Part shown: one piece after another, positions 56,098 through 64,000 of the stretch
Layout of the letters: each line of letters starts with the position of its first letter
Numbering within the stretch: position 1 is the first letter of the stretch
Source: Planctomycetota bacterium
GTDB lineage: Bacteria > Planctomycetota > Planctomycetia > Pirellulales > Pirellulaceae
DNA: 64,000 nt
NCBI GenBank assembly: GCA_026692865.1
Contig: JAPLNI010000057.1
Span: 186,001 to 250,000, forward strand
Direction: 5' to 3'
Translations under genes and position numbers: made by a program
Notes under the pieces: model-generated
What the model was told of the DNA's origin: nothing
The model's database searches: none
What the model saw: the letters and a program-made list of their open reading frames with translations, nothing else

Positions 56098-58356
56098 CTA
56101 CTGTCGAACACAATCGACATAATAATGCCGTTTTCCATCGACCACTTCTTCAACCAACCCGTGGATGTCCGTGTCGAATCCAGGGAATTTGCCATTGAAC
56201 ATCCTAGCGAAACGCAGGTACTCAATGATCGTCTTGTTAAATCGCTCGCCAGGAATCAGCAGTGGAATCCCAGGTGGATACGGGGTCAATAAAACAGCCG
56301 TAGCACGCGAATCCAATTCATCAATGCTGACTCGATCAATTTCATCGTGAGCCATCATTGCAAATGCATCGCATGGTTTCATCGCTGGCTGCATTGGCGA
56401 TAAGTACATCTCAGTTGTTACGCGAGCGACATCATGAGCTTTATAAGTATCGTGGATCTGTTGCGAAAGATCCCTCAGCCCGACAAATTCGTACATCGGG
56501 TAGGACTGGACAAACTCCGGCAGAATCTTCCACATCGGTTGGTTCTTATCGTAATCGTCCTTGAACTGCTGAAGAGAACTCAACAGAGTGTTCCATCGGC
56601 CTTTAGTGATACCGATCGTGAACATGATGAAGAACGAGTACAAGCCTGTCTTTTCGACAATAACGCCGTGCTCGACTAAATATCGAGTGACAATCGAAGC
56701 CGGGATTCCTGTTTCGGAGAACTTGCCAGCGACATTTAGACCTGGGGTGATCACTGTTGCTTTGATCGGGTCGAGCATGTTGAAGTTGGGGGCAAGTTTG
56801 CCGAAACCATGCCAGTTGTCATCGTCTCGCAAGATCCAATCGTCGCGGTCGCCAATTCCTTCGTCGACTAAGTGATCAGGTCCCCAAACTTTAAACCACC
56901 AGTCGGTGCCATACTCGTCATCAACCTTTCTCATGGCTCGTCGGAAATCGATGGCTTCCATAATCGATTCTTCGACCAGCGCAGTACCACCGGGCGGTTC
57001 CATCATTGCTGCAGCCACATCGCACGAAGCGATAATTGCATATTGAGGTGATGTCGAAACGTGCATTAGATAGGCTTCGTTAAAGGAATGCCGATCTAAT
57101 GGTTTTGCGGCTGGTTCTCGAACAAGAATCTGCGACGCTTGCGAAAGCCCCGCAAGCAACTTATGAGTCGAATGCGTCGCAAAGATCATCGATTCTTTCG
57201 GTGCTTTTCGGTCACGACCGATGGCGTGCATGTCTTTGTAAAAATGATGAAACTCAGCATGAGGCAACCAAGCTTCGTCAAAGTGGAGTGTTCCAATATG
57301 CCCATCAAGCATTTCAGCGAGCGATTCAACGTTGTAAACGATACCGTCGTAGGTGCTCTGAGTGATCGTCAGAATCCTAGGCTTTCGATCTGGATACTTT
57401 GCTTGGGCTTCCCGCGCGAACGGGTTTGCTTCAATTTTCTTTTGAATGTTCTCCATGCGAAACTCTTCCATCGGAATCGGTCCGATGATTCCAAGGTTAT
57501 TTCGCTTCGGTGTCAGAAACACCGGAACAGCACCCGTCATAATGATCGCATGCAAGATTGATTTGTGGCAGTTTCGATCAACAACGACGATATCGCCGCT
57601 TGCAACGGTCGAATGCCAGACAATTTTGTTTGACGTCGAGGTTCCGTTGGTCACGAAAAAACAATGATCTGCACCGAAGATCCGAGCAGCGTTTCGTTCG
57701 GATGCGGCCACAGGGCCAGTGTGATCTAGCAATTGGCCAAGCTCATCGACCGAGTTACAGACATCTGCACGAAGCATGTTCTCACCAAAAAATTGATGAA
57801 ACATTTGGCCGACGGGGCTCTTCAAAAAAGCAACCCCACCAGAATGCCCAGGACAATGCCACGAGTAGGAACCGTCCTGCGCATAATTGACCAAGGCTCG
57901 AAAGAACGGAGGTGCAAGCCCATCGGTGTAAGCCTTGGCTTCGCGAAGAATATGTCGAGCGACAAACTCGGGGGTATCTTCGAACATATGAATAAAGCCA
58001 TGTAGTTCGCGCAGGATATCGTTCGGAATGTGCCTTGCGGTTCTCGTCTCACCATAAAGGAAGATCGGGATGTCCGCATTCTTAAAGCGAATCTCGGTGA
58101 TAAACGCTCGCAGGTTCGTGAGGGCCGGGTTGTCCGCTAAATCTGATGCGAATTCGTCATCATCGATAGAGAGAATAAACGCTGACGCCCGGCTTTGCTG
58201 CTGGGCGAACTGCGACAAGTCGCCATAGTGTGTTACTCCAACAACTTCTATCCCCTCCCTTTCAATCGCTTCGGCTAAAGCACGAATGCCGAGCCCGGAG
58301 GCGTTACCGGAACGGAAATCTTCGTCGATGATAACGATTGGGAAATTAAACTTCAT
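56098..58356 (-). CDS. Orn/Lys/Arg-class PLP decarboxylase, probably arginine decarboxylase
   Basis: 752 aa. An N-terminal response-regulator-like wing (FPIVIIDEDFRSGNASGLGI to about residue 130), then the PLP fold with SWHCPGHSGGVAFLKSPVG, TNGTSTSNKIVWHS, HFDEAWLPHAEFH, and the cofactor Lys in THSTHKLLAGLSQAS. The C-terminal domain (LTPYPPGIPLLIPGERF) is the usual one. The family includes AdiA, LdcC and SpeF; the length and motif set best fit the arginine type, which makes agmatine and CO2, but the substrate cannot be decided by eye. Confidence 0.9.
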   Translation of the reverse strand: MKFNFPIVIIDEDFRSGNASGLGIRALAEAIEREGIEVVGVTHYGDLSQFAQQQSRASAFILSIDDDEFASDLADNPALTNLRAFITEIRFKNADIPIFLYGETRTARHIPNDILRELHGFIHMFEDTPEFVARHILREAKAYTDGLAPPFFRALVNYAQDGSYSWHCPGHSGGVAFLKSPVGQMFHQFFGENMLRADVCNSVDELGQLLDHTGPVAASERNAARIFGADHCFFVTNGTSTSNKIVWHSTVASGDIVVVDRNCHKSILHAIIMTGAVPVFLTPKRNNLGIIGPIPMEEFRMENIQKKIEANPFAREAQAKYPDRKPRILTITQSTYDGIVYNVESLAEMLDGHIGTLHFDEAWLPHAEFHHFYKDMHAIGRDRKAPKESMIFATHSTHKLLAGLSQASQILVREPAAKPLDRHSFNEAYLMHVSTSPQYAIIASCDVAAAMMEPPGGTALVEESIMEAIDFRRAMRKVDDEYGTDWWFKVWGPDHLVDEGIGDRDDWILRDDDNWHGFGKLAPNFNMLDPIKATVITPGLNVAGKFSETGIPASIVTRYLVEHGVIVEKTGLYSFFIMFTIGITKGRWNTLLSSLQQFKDDYDKNQPMWKILPEFVQSYPMYEFVGLRDLSQQIHDTYKAHDVARVTTEMYLSPMQPAMKPCDAFAMMAHDEIDRVSIDELDSRATAVLLTPYPPGIPLLIPGERFNKTIIEYLRFARMFNGKFPGFDTDIHGLVEEVVDGKRHYYVDCVRQ

Positions 58357-58911
58357 TTTTGGCTCGCAGAGTCAGGGGGAGATAACTCTTATAGTGACCG
58401 ATCCATAGGAAGTCGCAAAGGGGGCAAAATAGCGAAGCGCCAAGTTTCGATGCTAGAAAAAGCTAGCGGTAAAAATCACTTTTCGTTCATCGCCACCTAC
58501 CGCTCTGTGTCCTCCGTTTTGCGAACCAAGCTGACCTACGCCGGCACATACTGGGGATTGAAACACAGAGCCACAGAAGACACACCGAGAAATACGTCGA
58601 AAAATCTTCTGTTTTTAACGATGGGTCATCGCAATCGAAGCGAAGAGCCGTTTTACGACGATTCAATCAAATCGCTCTCGGACCAGGGTCGGCAAGATAA
58701 TCGGTGCAAATAGCCAAGAGAAATCGGAGCGATTATTTGAAGAACTTTTGACAGCAGTTTTCAAATCCCCCTATGCTCACACGAATGCTTATCGCCCGGC
58801 CTGCAAGGGATCGCTTGAAGCCGCGGCGGGTGATGTGCGCGACTGAACTTGGCGATATGCTATTTGACGAATAGGTAAGAAAGTAAAGCCGGAATTGAAT
58901 GCTTCGAAAGA
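58357..58911. repeat. Intergenic region with degenerate inverted repeat
   Basis: 58501-58517 (CGCTCTGTGTCCTCCGT) is partly complementary to 58574-58590, around a segment containing AACACAGAGCCACAGAAG, which resembles an interspersed bacterial repeat. An 87-codon frame at 58450-58713 crosses this repeat and looks spurious. Nothing else was seen; a promoter for each divergent flank is expected. Confidence 0.35.
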
Positions 58912-59769
58912 TTGGATACGTTTGTGAAACTGCGATCTGCGATTACCGTTTGTGCGGTCCCTCAGGCGAATGCCGGGCCGTTTGTTTTTCATGGCGCGTC
59001 ACCAGCCGAATTTTTCGCAAATCTTCATCTTGCAAACGAGATCGGCTTTGATGCGGTTGAATTGTTTCTACCAGATGTAAGGCAAATTTCGGCATCGGAA
59101 ACTCAAAAGCAGCTTGAGGATCTCTCCTTGGGCTTAGCGGCAGTCGGCTCGGGTGCGGGTTGGGTTGTTCATCAACTGTCGCTCACGGCAAAAGAAAACC
59201 AGGACCGCGTAAAGGCAATAGATTTCGTTAATAGCTTGATTGATTGGGCTGGTCCATGGTCAGCTCCGGTAATCATCGGGTCCATGCAAGGTCGTGTAGC
59301 AGCCGGTGAAGAACGAGTGGAGGCTCTCAAGCGTTTAGCAGATTCCTTGAGTCAGATAAACGAGTACGCAGCGACACGGTATCAGAGCAGCATATTTTAC
59401 GAACCGCTTAATCGATACGAAACGAACCTGTTCACGCAAATTGGTGATGCGGCGAAATGGCTCGAGACGCAAGCTCTCTCAAACGTGCTGATTCTCGCAG
59501 ACCTGTTCCACATGAACATTGAAGAGACTAACTTGGCAGCCGCAATCGAAGACTGCAAGTTCAATGGGAAGAATTGGATTGGGCATGTGCATTGGGCAGA
59601 CTCGAATCGAAGAGCGATGGGGCTAGGGCACACCGATGTTGCTTCTATCGCAACGGCTCTCAAGTCAATCGATTATCGGGGCTATCTGTCCGGAGAAGTT
59701 TTTCCCGCTCCTGATAGTATGACGGCCGCTCGTCAAACATTCGTGTCAATTCAAAATGCGTTCCAATGA
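58912..59769 (+). CDS. Sugar phosphate isomerase/epimerase-like TIM-barrel protein
   Basis: 285 aa from a TTG at 58912; a GTG at 58924 may be the true start. The xylose-isomerase-like barrel shows FDAVELFLPD, FYEPLNRYETNLFT (metal-binding Glu), ILADLFHMNIEETN (Asp and His) and GHVHWADSNRRAMGLGHTD (His), and SGEVFP (last Glu), the ligand set of ketose 3-epimerases and related isomerases. The substrate may be a ketose from a 6-deoxy sugar, inferred from neighbours. The mutarotase gene begins 55 bp downstream. Confidence 0.83.
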   Translation: MDTFVKLRSAITVCAVPQANAGPFVFHGASPAEFFANLHLANEIGFDAVELFLPDVRQISASETQKQLEDLSLGLAAVGSGAGWVVHQLSLTAKENQDRVKAIDFVNSLIDWAGPWSAPVIIGSMQGRVAAGEERVEALKRLADSLSQINEYAATRYQSSIFYEPLNRYETNLFTQIGDAAKWLETQALSNVLILADLFHMNIEETNLAAAIEDCKFNGKNWIGHVHWADSNRRAMGLGHTDVASIATALKSIDYRGYLSGEVFPAPDSMTAARQTFVSIQNAFQ

Positions 59770-59824
59770 CTCGCATGTGTTTTACTTTTACGATTCAAAA
59801 CCTTCTTACTCATTCCTTTTCATT

Positions 59825-60268
59825 ATGTTACGAACACCGCTTCTTCATCCTGATATTCTGCGATCTATCGCTCGTGCAGGACATCATTCCAAGATCCTGA
59901 TCGCCGATGGAAACTATCCCGCATCATCGAAACGCGGACCACTGAGCGAATTAGTTTGTCTACAATTATCACCAGGGATTCCAACCGTCGCCCAAGTTCT
60001 TAAGCCTCTGCTCGAAATCTTGCCGATCGACCATATCAACACGATGGGCATCGACCCGTCCGATGAATATGCACTGAAGGAAGATCCAGCCGTTTGGACT
60101 GATTATCGAACAATCATGAAGGAGATGAACTTCAAAGGCGAGCTGGAGCCGATTATCAAGTGGGACTTCTATCAAGCCGTTCAATCGGCCGATCACGTGC
60201 TTACCATTCAGACAGCCGATCAAGCGACCTGGGCTAATTTGCTGCTGAGTGTTGGAGTGAGAACCTAA
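59825..60268 (+). CDS. RbsD/FucU family mutarotase
   Basis: 147 aa from the ATG at 59825 (an upstream in-frame ATG at 59756 overlaps the previous gene and gives a poor leader). LLHPDILRSIARAGHHSKILIADGNYPA is the family's active-site block with the conserved His and Asp; TIQTADQATWANLLLSVGV ends the fold. Known FucU and RbsD proteins interconvert anomers of fucose or ribose. It shares its last base with the next gene's ATG (TAATG). Confidence 0.88.
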   Translation: MLRTPLLHPDILRSIARAGHHSKILIADGNYPASSKRGPLSELVCLQLSPGIPTVAQVLKPLLEILPIDHINTMGIDPSDEYALKEDPAVWTDYRTIMKEMNFKGELEPIIKWDFYQAVQSADHVLTIQTADQATWANLLLSVGVRT

Positions 60269-61098
60269 TGCGAATCGATTCACACCAGCACTTCTGGAAT
60301 TATGATCCTGCGCAGTACGGATGGATCCAGCCCGGGTCGGTCTTGCAAAGATCTTATTTGCCAAGTGACCTACTAATCGAACTGACTGCTTCTAAGATAG
60401 ATGGCTGCATCGCGGTTCAAGCTCGCCAGGATTTGGCTGAAAATGACTTCCTCCTTGGACTAGCTCACGAGAATTCTTTTATAAAAGGTGTTGTTGGATG
60501 GATCGATCTGCAATCGGGCTCAGTCGCCGAGCAGGCCAACAAGTTTGCGACTCAAGATAGAGCCATCGGAGTCAGGCATGTTGTTCAAGATGAACCCGAT
60601 CCTGACTTCATGAAGCGGGCCGCATTTCGTCGTGGAATCGCCACGCTCGAGCCTCTGGGGCTTGCTTACGATATTTTGATCTATTGGCATCAACTGGAGG
60701 ATGCGATCGACCTGGTGAAAAACTTTCCGAACCAAAACTTTGTGCTCGATCACATAGCCAAGCCGCCCATCGCAACTGGACAGATGCAACCGTGGGCAAA
60801 TCATATTCAAACGCTTGCCGGCTTTGCGAACTTGTCCTGCAAAGTATCCGGAATGGTCACTGAAGCGGACCACCAAAGCTGGGATTCAACTTTGCTAAGA
60901 CCCTACTTCGATACTGTCCTGGAAGCGTTCGGTCCCAACCGACTTCTTTTCGGATCTGATTGGCCTGTAATTCGACTCGCGGCCGAATACCGGGCGTTTT
61001 TGAAAGCGATTCAGGAGTTCATCTCTCCACTTAGCCAGTCCGAACAAGCCAGCATTATGGGACTCAATGCGGCTCGAATCTACCGCCTGGATCGGTGA
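60268..61098 (+). CDS. Amidohydrolase, L-fuconolactone/L-rhamnonolactone hydrolase-like
   Basis: 276 aa. RIDSHQHFWNYDPAQYGWI is the start of the amidohydrolase-2 group that contains L-fuconolactonase; VLDHIAKPPI carries a metal-region His, and LLFGSDWPVIRL the conserved Asp. Such enzymes open sugar lactones in non-phosphorylative fucose or rhamnose breakdown. The translational coupling to FucU supports that pathway. The exact sugar is not known. Confidence 0.87.
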   Translation: MRIDSHQHFWNYDPAQYGWIQPGSVLQRSYLPSDLLIELTASKIDGCIAVQARQDLAENDFLLGLAHENSFIKGVVGWIDLQSGSVAEQANKFATQDRAIGVRHVVQDEPDPDFMKRAAFRRGIATLEPLGLAYDILIYWHQLEDAIDLVKNFPNQNFVLDHIAKPPIATGQMQPWANHIQTLAGFANLSCKVSGMVTEADHQSWDSTLLRPYFDTVLEAFGPNRLLFGSDWPVIRLAAEYRAFLKAIQEFISPLSQSEQASIMGLNAARIYRLDR

Positions 61099-61487
61099 CA
61101 CTTTTCTCAGTCCTTCTATTTCCGAAGCAACTTCGCAGCTTTCCATACCGGATCATTCGGTAAAAACTTCCTGATTCGTTGAGAGATGTACACTGATTGG
61201 GTGTATTTGCGTAATAAAAGGCGTTACTTTACCCGGGGATTCGGGTTACAATAGGGTCGGTTGAGTTCGAGCTCGATCCCGCCAAGTCGCAATCGTTTCG
61301 ATGGAATGGAAACTCATCTGAGATATGGTCCGATTCCGCCAACTTTTGACAAACTTTTGCTCCCCCGATTCGTAGTAATGATGTCGGAAAACGCTTTCAG
61401 CCCTGCCTCCAATTGCCTAACTCCCGATTTTAGGTAGTCCAATAAGACTCCAAAATCAGTAGGCTAACCTTCCATAAAGCAATAGCT
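61099..61487 (+). promoter_or_regulatory. Intergenic region upstream of the exporter operon
   Basis: 389 bp without a gene. A possible promoter is TTACTT, 17 bp, TACAAT near 61223-61253; the -10 box is good, the -35 box poor. It would serve the membrane fusion protein gene at 61488. Nothing else was recognised. Confidence 0.25.
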
Positions 61488-63350
61488 ATGACATACACTC
61501 ATCCTCAACTCTCTTTGATGCGTTCACGAACGCGCAGAACATCTGCACACCAAAAGGGTCTAGCTCGCAGTGGTCAAATTTGGCCTTTCGTCTTGGTGAT
61601 GCTGCTCATTCCGATTATCGGCGGATACATTTGGTACCGGAACAAGGGTGCAGAGCTTTTCGGGAACGGCAATGATGAAACGCCAGTGACTCAGGAAGTC
61701 TTCGAAGGGGAGTTTGACCATATCGTTCTTGAGCAGGGCGATATCGAAAGTAGCAGCAACAACGAAGTCAAATGCCAAGTCAAAGGACGTGGCTCATCCG
61801 GAACACCAATCATTTCCGTTCTAGCCGAAGGGACAATGGTCAAAAAAGGGGACGTCATCTGCGTCTTAGATAGTTCCGCTCTTGAAGTAGATAACAAAAG
61901 TCAGCGAATTACGGTAAGCGTTGCCGAGTCCACCGTAATCAGTTCGAATGCCGCTGTTAAGCAAGCTGAAATTTCGCGTCAAGAATACCTTGAAGGAACC
62001 TACCTCACCGAACGCAAAGCGATTCTTAGCGAAGTAGCGGTAGCTCAGCAAGCGGTTAGAACGTCCGAACTTTCGCTTGCAAGTGCTGAACGACTGGCTG
62101 CAAAAGGGACGTTGAAATCGCTCCAAATTGAAGCTGAACAGTTTGCCGTTCAGAACGCAAGAAACACGTTGGATGCTGCTCAAGGAAGACTTCGTGTTCT
62201 CGATGAATTGACCAAGGCAAAAATGCTTGTTCAATTCGACAGCAACATTGAAACTGCGAATGCGAAACTTGCATCTGATCAAAGTACGCTGGACGAAGAA
62301 CGCGGCAAGCTTGCCGAAATTCAGGAACAGATCCAAGCCTGCACAATCACCGCTCCCGCAGATGGACAAGTCGTTCACTCCAACCGCTTCAGTAGCCGGG
62401 GCGGGAGCGCAGAATTTGTTGTCGAGCCAGGCGCGATGGTCCGTGAACAGCAAACGATCGTCCTGCTTCCCGATCCAACAAAAATGCAAGTTCGCGCGAA
62501 GGTTAATGAATCGCGTATAACTTTAATTCGTGAACAAATGCCCGTTCGAGTCAAGGTTGGAGCAGTGAGTGATGAACTAATGGGCACGGTTGTGAAGGTC
62601 AATAAATACGCCGAGCCCGGAAATTGGATGGGTAGCTCCGTCAAGGAGTATGCAGCCTTCATTCAGATCATCGATCCACCGCCTGTGATCCGAACAGGAA
62701 TGACCGCCGAGGTCAGGATTTTCGTCGAGCAGCTCCCGAAAGCCCTGCAAATTCCAGTTTTCGCTGTATATGAAACCGAAGGACATCACCTTGTGCTGAA
62801 GCAAGAAGGTCCGAATAAATGGAAAACAATCGAAGTGCAGATCGGAGCAACTAATGAGAAGTTTGTGACGATCAACGAAGGGCTCGCCAAAGGCGACGTA
62901 GTAGTGCTCAATCCTCGTTCTCACATGAAGAAAATGGTAATACCAGATTTTCCAGAGATCGAGAACCGCGAAGAACTAGCCAAAGTCGTTGCTGCGGCAA
63001 ATGCTACTCGCGCGAAAGAAGTTGAAGCACTTGGAATAACCAATCCGATCGCAGTGGATAAGAATCCCGCGACGGAAGCTCGTGGACCATCAACTGGCGA
63101 AGGGGCACCTTCTCCAGGAGCAATCGTCACGAGAATCTTTCAGCGACTTGATACCAATGCAGATGGTAAAATCAGTCTTGAGGAAGCCGCTTCAGACGAA
63201 CGAACGGCCAGTAGGTTTAGCGAAACAGATAAGAACGGAGATGGACTCTTGGACCGCGGCGAGATGACCTCAGGCATGGCTGCACGCATGAGTCGCGGTG
63301 CTGGAGCGGCAGGTGGGCCTGGAGGTTCCGGGGGTCCTCGAAGCGAATGA
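61488..63350 (+). CDS. MacA/HlyD-type membrane fusion protein with C-terminal EF-hands
   Basis: 620 aa. One N-terminal membrane segment (PFVLVMLLIPIIGGYIWY, about residues 33-50), a lipoyl half (GTPIISVLAEGTMVKKGDVI), a long alpha-hairpin (about 150-285), the second lipoyl half (ITAPADGQVVHSNRF), beta-barrel and proximal domains to about 490. The last 70 residues carry two EF-hand loops (DTNADGKISLEE and DKNGDGLLDRGE) and a Gly-rich tail, which is not standard for the family. It overlaps the ATPase gene by ATGA, so a MacAB-like exporter is likely. Confidence 0.88.
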   Translation: MTYTHPQLSLMRSRTRRTSAHQKGLARSGQIWPFVLVMLLIPIIGGYIWYRNKGAELFGNGNDETPVTQEVFEGEFDHIVLEQGDIESSSNNEVKCQVKGRGSSGTPIISVLAEGTMVKKGDVICVLDSSALEVDNKSQRITVSVAESTVISSNAAVKQAEISRQEYLEGTYLTERKAILSEVAVAQQAVRTSELSLASAERLAAKGTLKSLQIEAEQFAVQNARNTLDAAQGRLRVLDELTKAKMLVQFDSNIETANAKLASDQSTLDEERGKLAEIQEQIQACTITAPADGQVVHSNRFSSRGGSAEFVVEPGAMVREQQTIVLLPDPTKMQVRAKVNESRITLIREQMPVRVKVGAVSDELMGTVVKVNKYAEPGNWMGSSVKEYAAFIQIIDPPPVIRTGMTAEVRIFVEQLPKALQIPVFAVYETEGHHLVLKQEGPNKWKTIEVQIGATNEKFVTINEGLAKGDVVVLNPRSHMKKMVIPDFPEIENREELAKVVAAANATRAKEVEALGITNPIAVDKNPATEARGPSTGEGAPSPGAIVTRIFQRLDTNADGKISLEEAASDERTASRFSETDKNGDGLLDRGEMTSGMAARMSRGAGAAGGPGGSGGPRSE

Positions 63351-64000
63351 TCAAAGTCAATGCCTCAACTACACAACACGCCTGTCGAATACGTGATTTG
63401 AAGAAAGAGTATGTACTCAAAAGCGAGACCGTTCGTGCCTTGAGAGGTGTCACATTTGATGTTCCCGCTGGTGATTACGTTGCGATCATGGGCCCCTCGG
63501 GTTCTGGTAAAAGTACCCTACTTAATATGCTTGGCTGCTTAGATCAACCAAGCTCCGGAGAGCTCTTCTTGGGCGAAGATAACGTTGCTCAAATGACCGA
63601 TGACGAGCTTGCGGATGTTCGCTCGCGAAGAATTGGCTTCGTCTTTCAATCCTACAATTTGATTCAGCAATTGACAGTTGTGGAAAACATCCAGGTCCCA
63701 CTCTTCTATCAGGGTCGATTGGGCCCGAAGGAGCAAGCTCGATGCCTGGAACTTGCCCAAATGGTTGGGCTGAAGGACCGCCTTTCGCACCGACCTACCC
63801 AGCTAAGCGGTGGGCAACAGCAGCGAGTTGCAATTGCTAGGTCATTGGTCAATGATCCCTACTTTATTCTTGCTGACGAACCAACCGGAAACCTCGATTC
63901 GCGCACCACGGAAGAGATTCTTCAGCTGTTTCAGCGATTGAATGATGAAGGTCGGACCATCATCCTAGTCACCCACGAAGATGAAGTTTCGAAACGAGCA
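63347..64000 (+). CDS. ABC transporter ATP-binding protein, MacB/LolD-like (partial, cut by right edge)
   Basis: 218 codons seen. Walker A GPSGSGKST, signature LSGGQQQRV, Walker B FILADEPTGNLD and the switch His in LVTHEDEV are intact. The RRIGFVFQSYNLIQQLTVVENI block is typical of the MacB/LolD group. The ATG overlaps the stop of the fusion-protein gene. The reading frame is still open at 64000, so whether it is a separate ATPase or continues into a MacB permease cannot be seen. Confidence 0.92.
   Translation, partial: MIKVNASTTQHACRIRDLKKEYVLKSETVRALRGVTFDVPAGDYVAIMGPSGSGKSTLLNMLGCLDQPSSGELFLGEDNVAQMTDDELADVRSRRIGFVFQSYNLIQQLTVVENIQVPLFYQGRLGPKEQARCLELAQMVGLKDRLSHRPTQLSGGQQQRVAIARSLVNDPYFILADEPTGNLDSRTTEEILQLFQRLNDEGRTIILVTHEDEVSKRA

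Noticed and set aside
58450-58713. 87-codon plus-strand frame
   Set aside because: Crosses a degenerate inverted repeat and has no protein-like pattern.

Overview
The window reads as chromosome of a planctomycete, most likely Pirellulales; genus cannot be resolved from sequence alone. Pointers are a secreted protein with a planctomycete-type N-terminus followed by dockerin EF-hands, a PEP-CTERM protein, 'SLR' type small membrane proteins, FHA-GAF-adenylate cyclase architecture, DUF4332 and DUF3467 proteins, a tmRNA whose tag reads AEGNFALAA, and many large multiheme cytochromes c. All functions below are inferred from motifs read by eye; no database search was run.

Region 1 (1-14.3 kb) is a redox island. 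Seven minus-strand genes, several joined by ATGA overlaps, encode three pentaheme cytochromes c, one decaheme cytochrome c, a b-type membrane cytochrome, a NuoE/NuoF-type NADH-FMN subunit, and a large iron-sulfur protein (cut by the left edge) that fuses NuoG-like and DmsB-like ferredoxin modules around two cyclic-nucleotide-binding domains. The next gene, divergent, is a class III adenylate cyclase. Together they suggest a cAMP-gated electron route between NAD(H), the membrane and periplasmic hemes. Region 2 (15.3-24.1 kb) holds a secreted dockerin/GlcG-HbpS protein, divergent from an outer-membrane beta-barrel gene that is followed 23 bp later by a decaheme cytochrome with a C-terminal LVIVD propeller: a candidate outer-membrane electron conduit.

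Region 3 (24.1-29.7 kb) is a mobile-element scar. A 4.9-kb element is bounded by 24-bp direct repeats of the tmRNA 3' end; it carries a tyrosine integrase broken by one in-frame stop, an IS5-like transposase broken by one in-frame stop, and one secreted cargo protein. A frameshifted serine-recombinase remnant lies just outside. The tmRNA itself is intact.

Region 4 (30.4-46.98 kb) carries a Tat-exported Gfo/Idh/MocA oxidoreductase, a DUF4332 protein with a VDEL tandem repeat, an ECF sigma/anti-sigma pair plus methyltransferase, a DUF3467 protein, an ABC-2 exporter operon with a large membrane partner, a PEP-CTERM protein, and a secretin/Ig-like/secreted beta-protein cluster that may build a surface structure.

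Region 5 (47.5-64 kb) is mainly metabolic: NADP isocitrate dehydrogenase, endonuclease III, a C25-type peptidase, flotillin-like FloA with a partner, a fused rhamnulose-phosphate aldolase/dehydrogenase, an Orn/Lys/Arg-class decarboxylase, a deoxysugar operon (epimerase, FucU mutarotase, lactonase), and a MacA/MacB-like exporter whose ATPase gene runs off the right edge.
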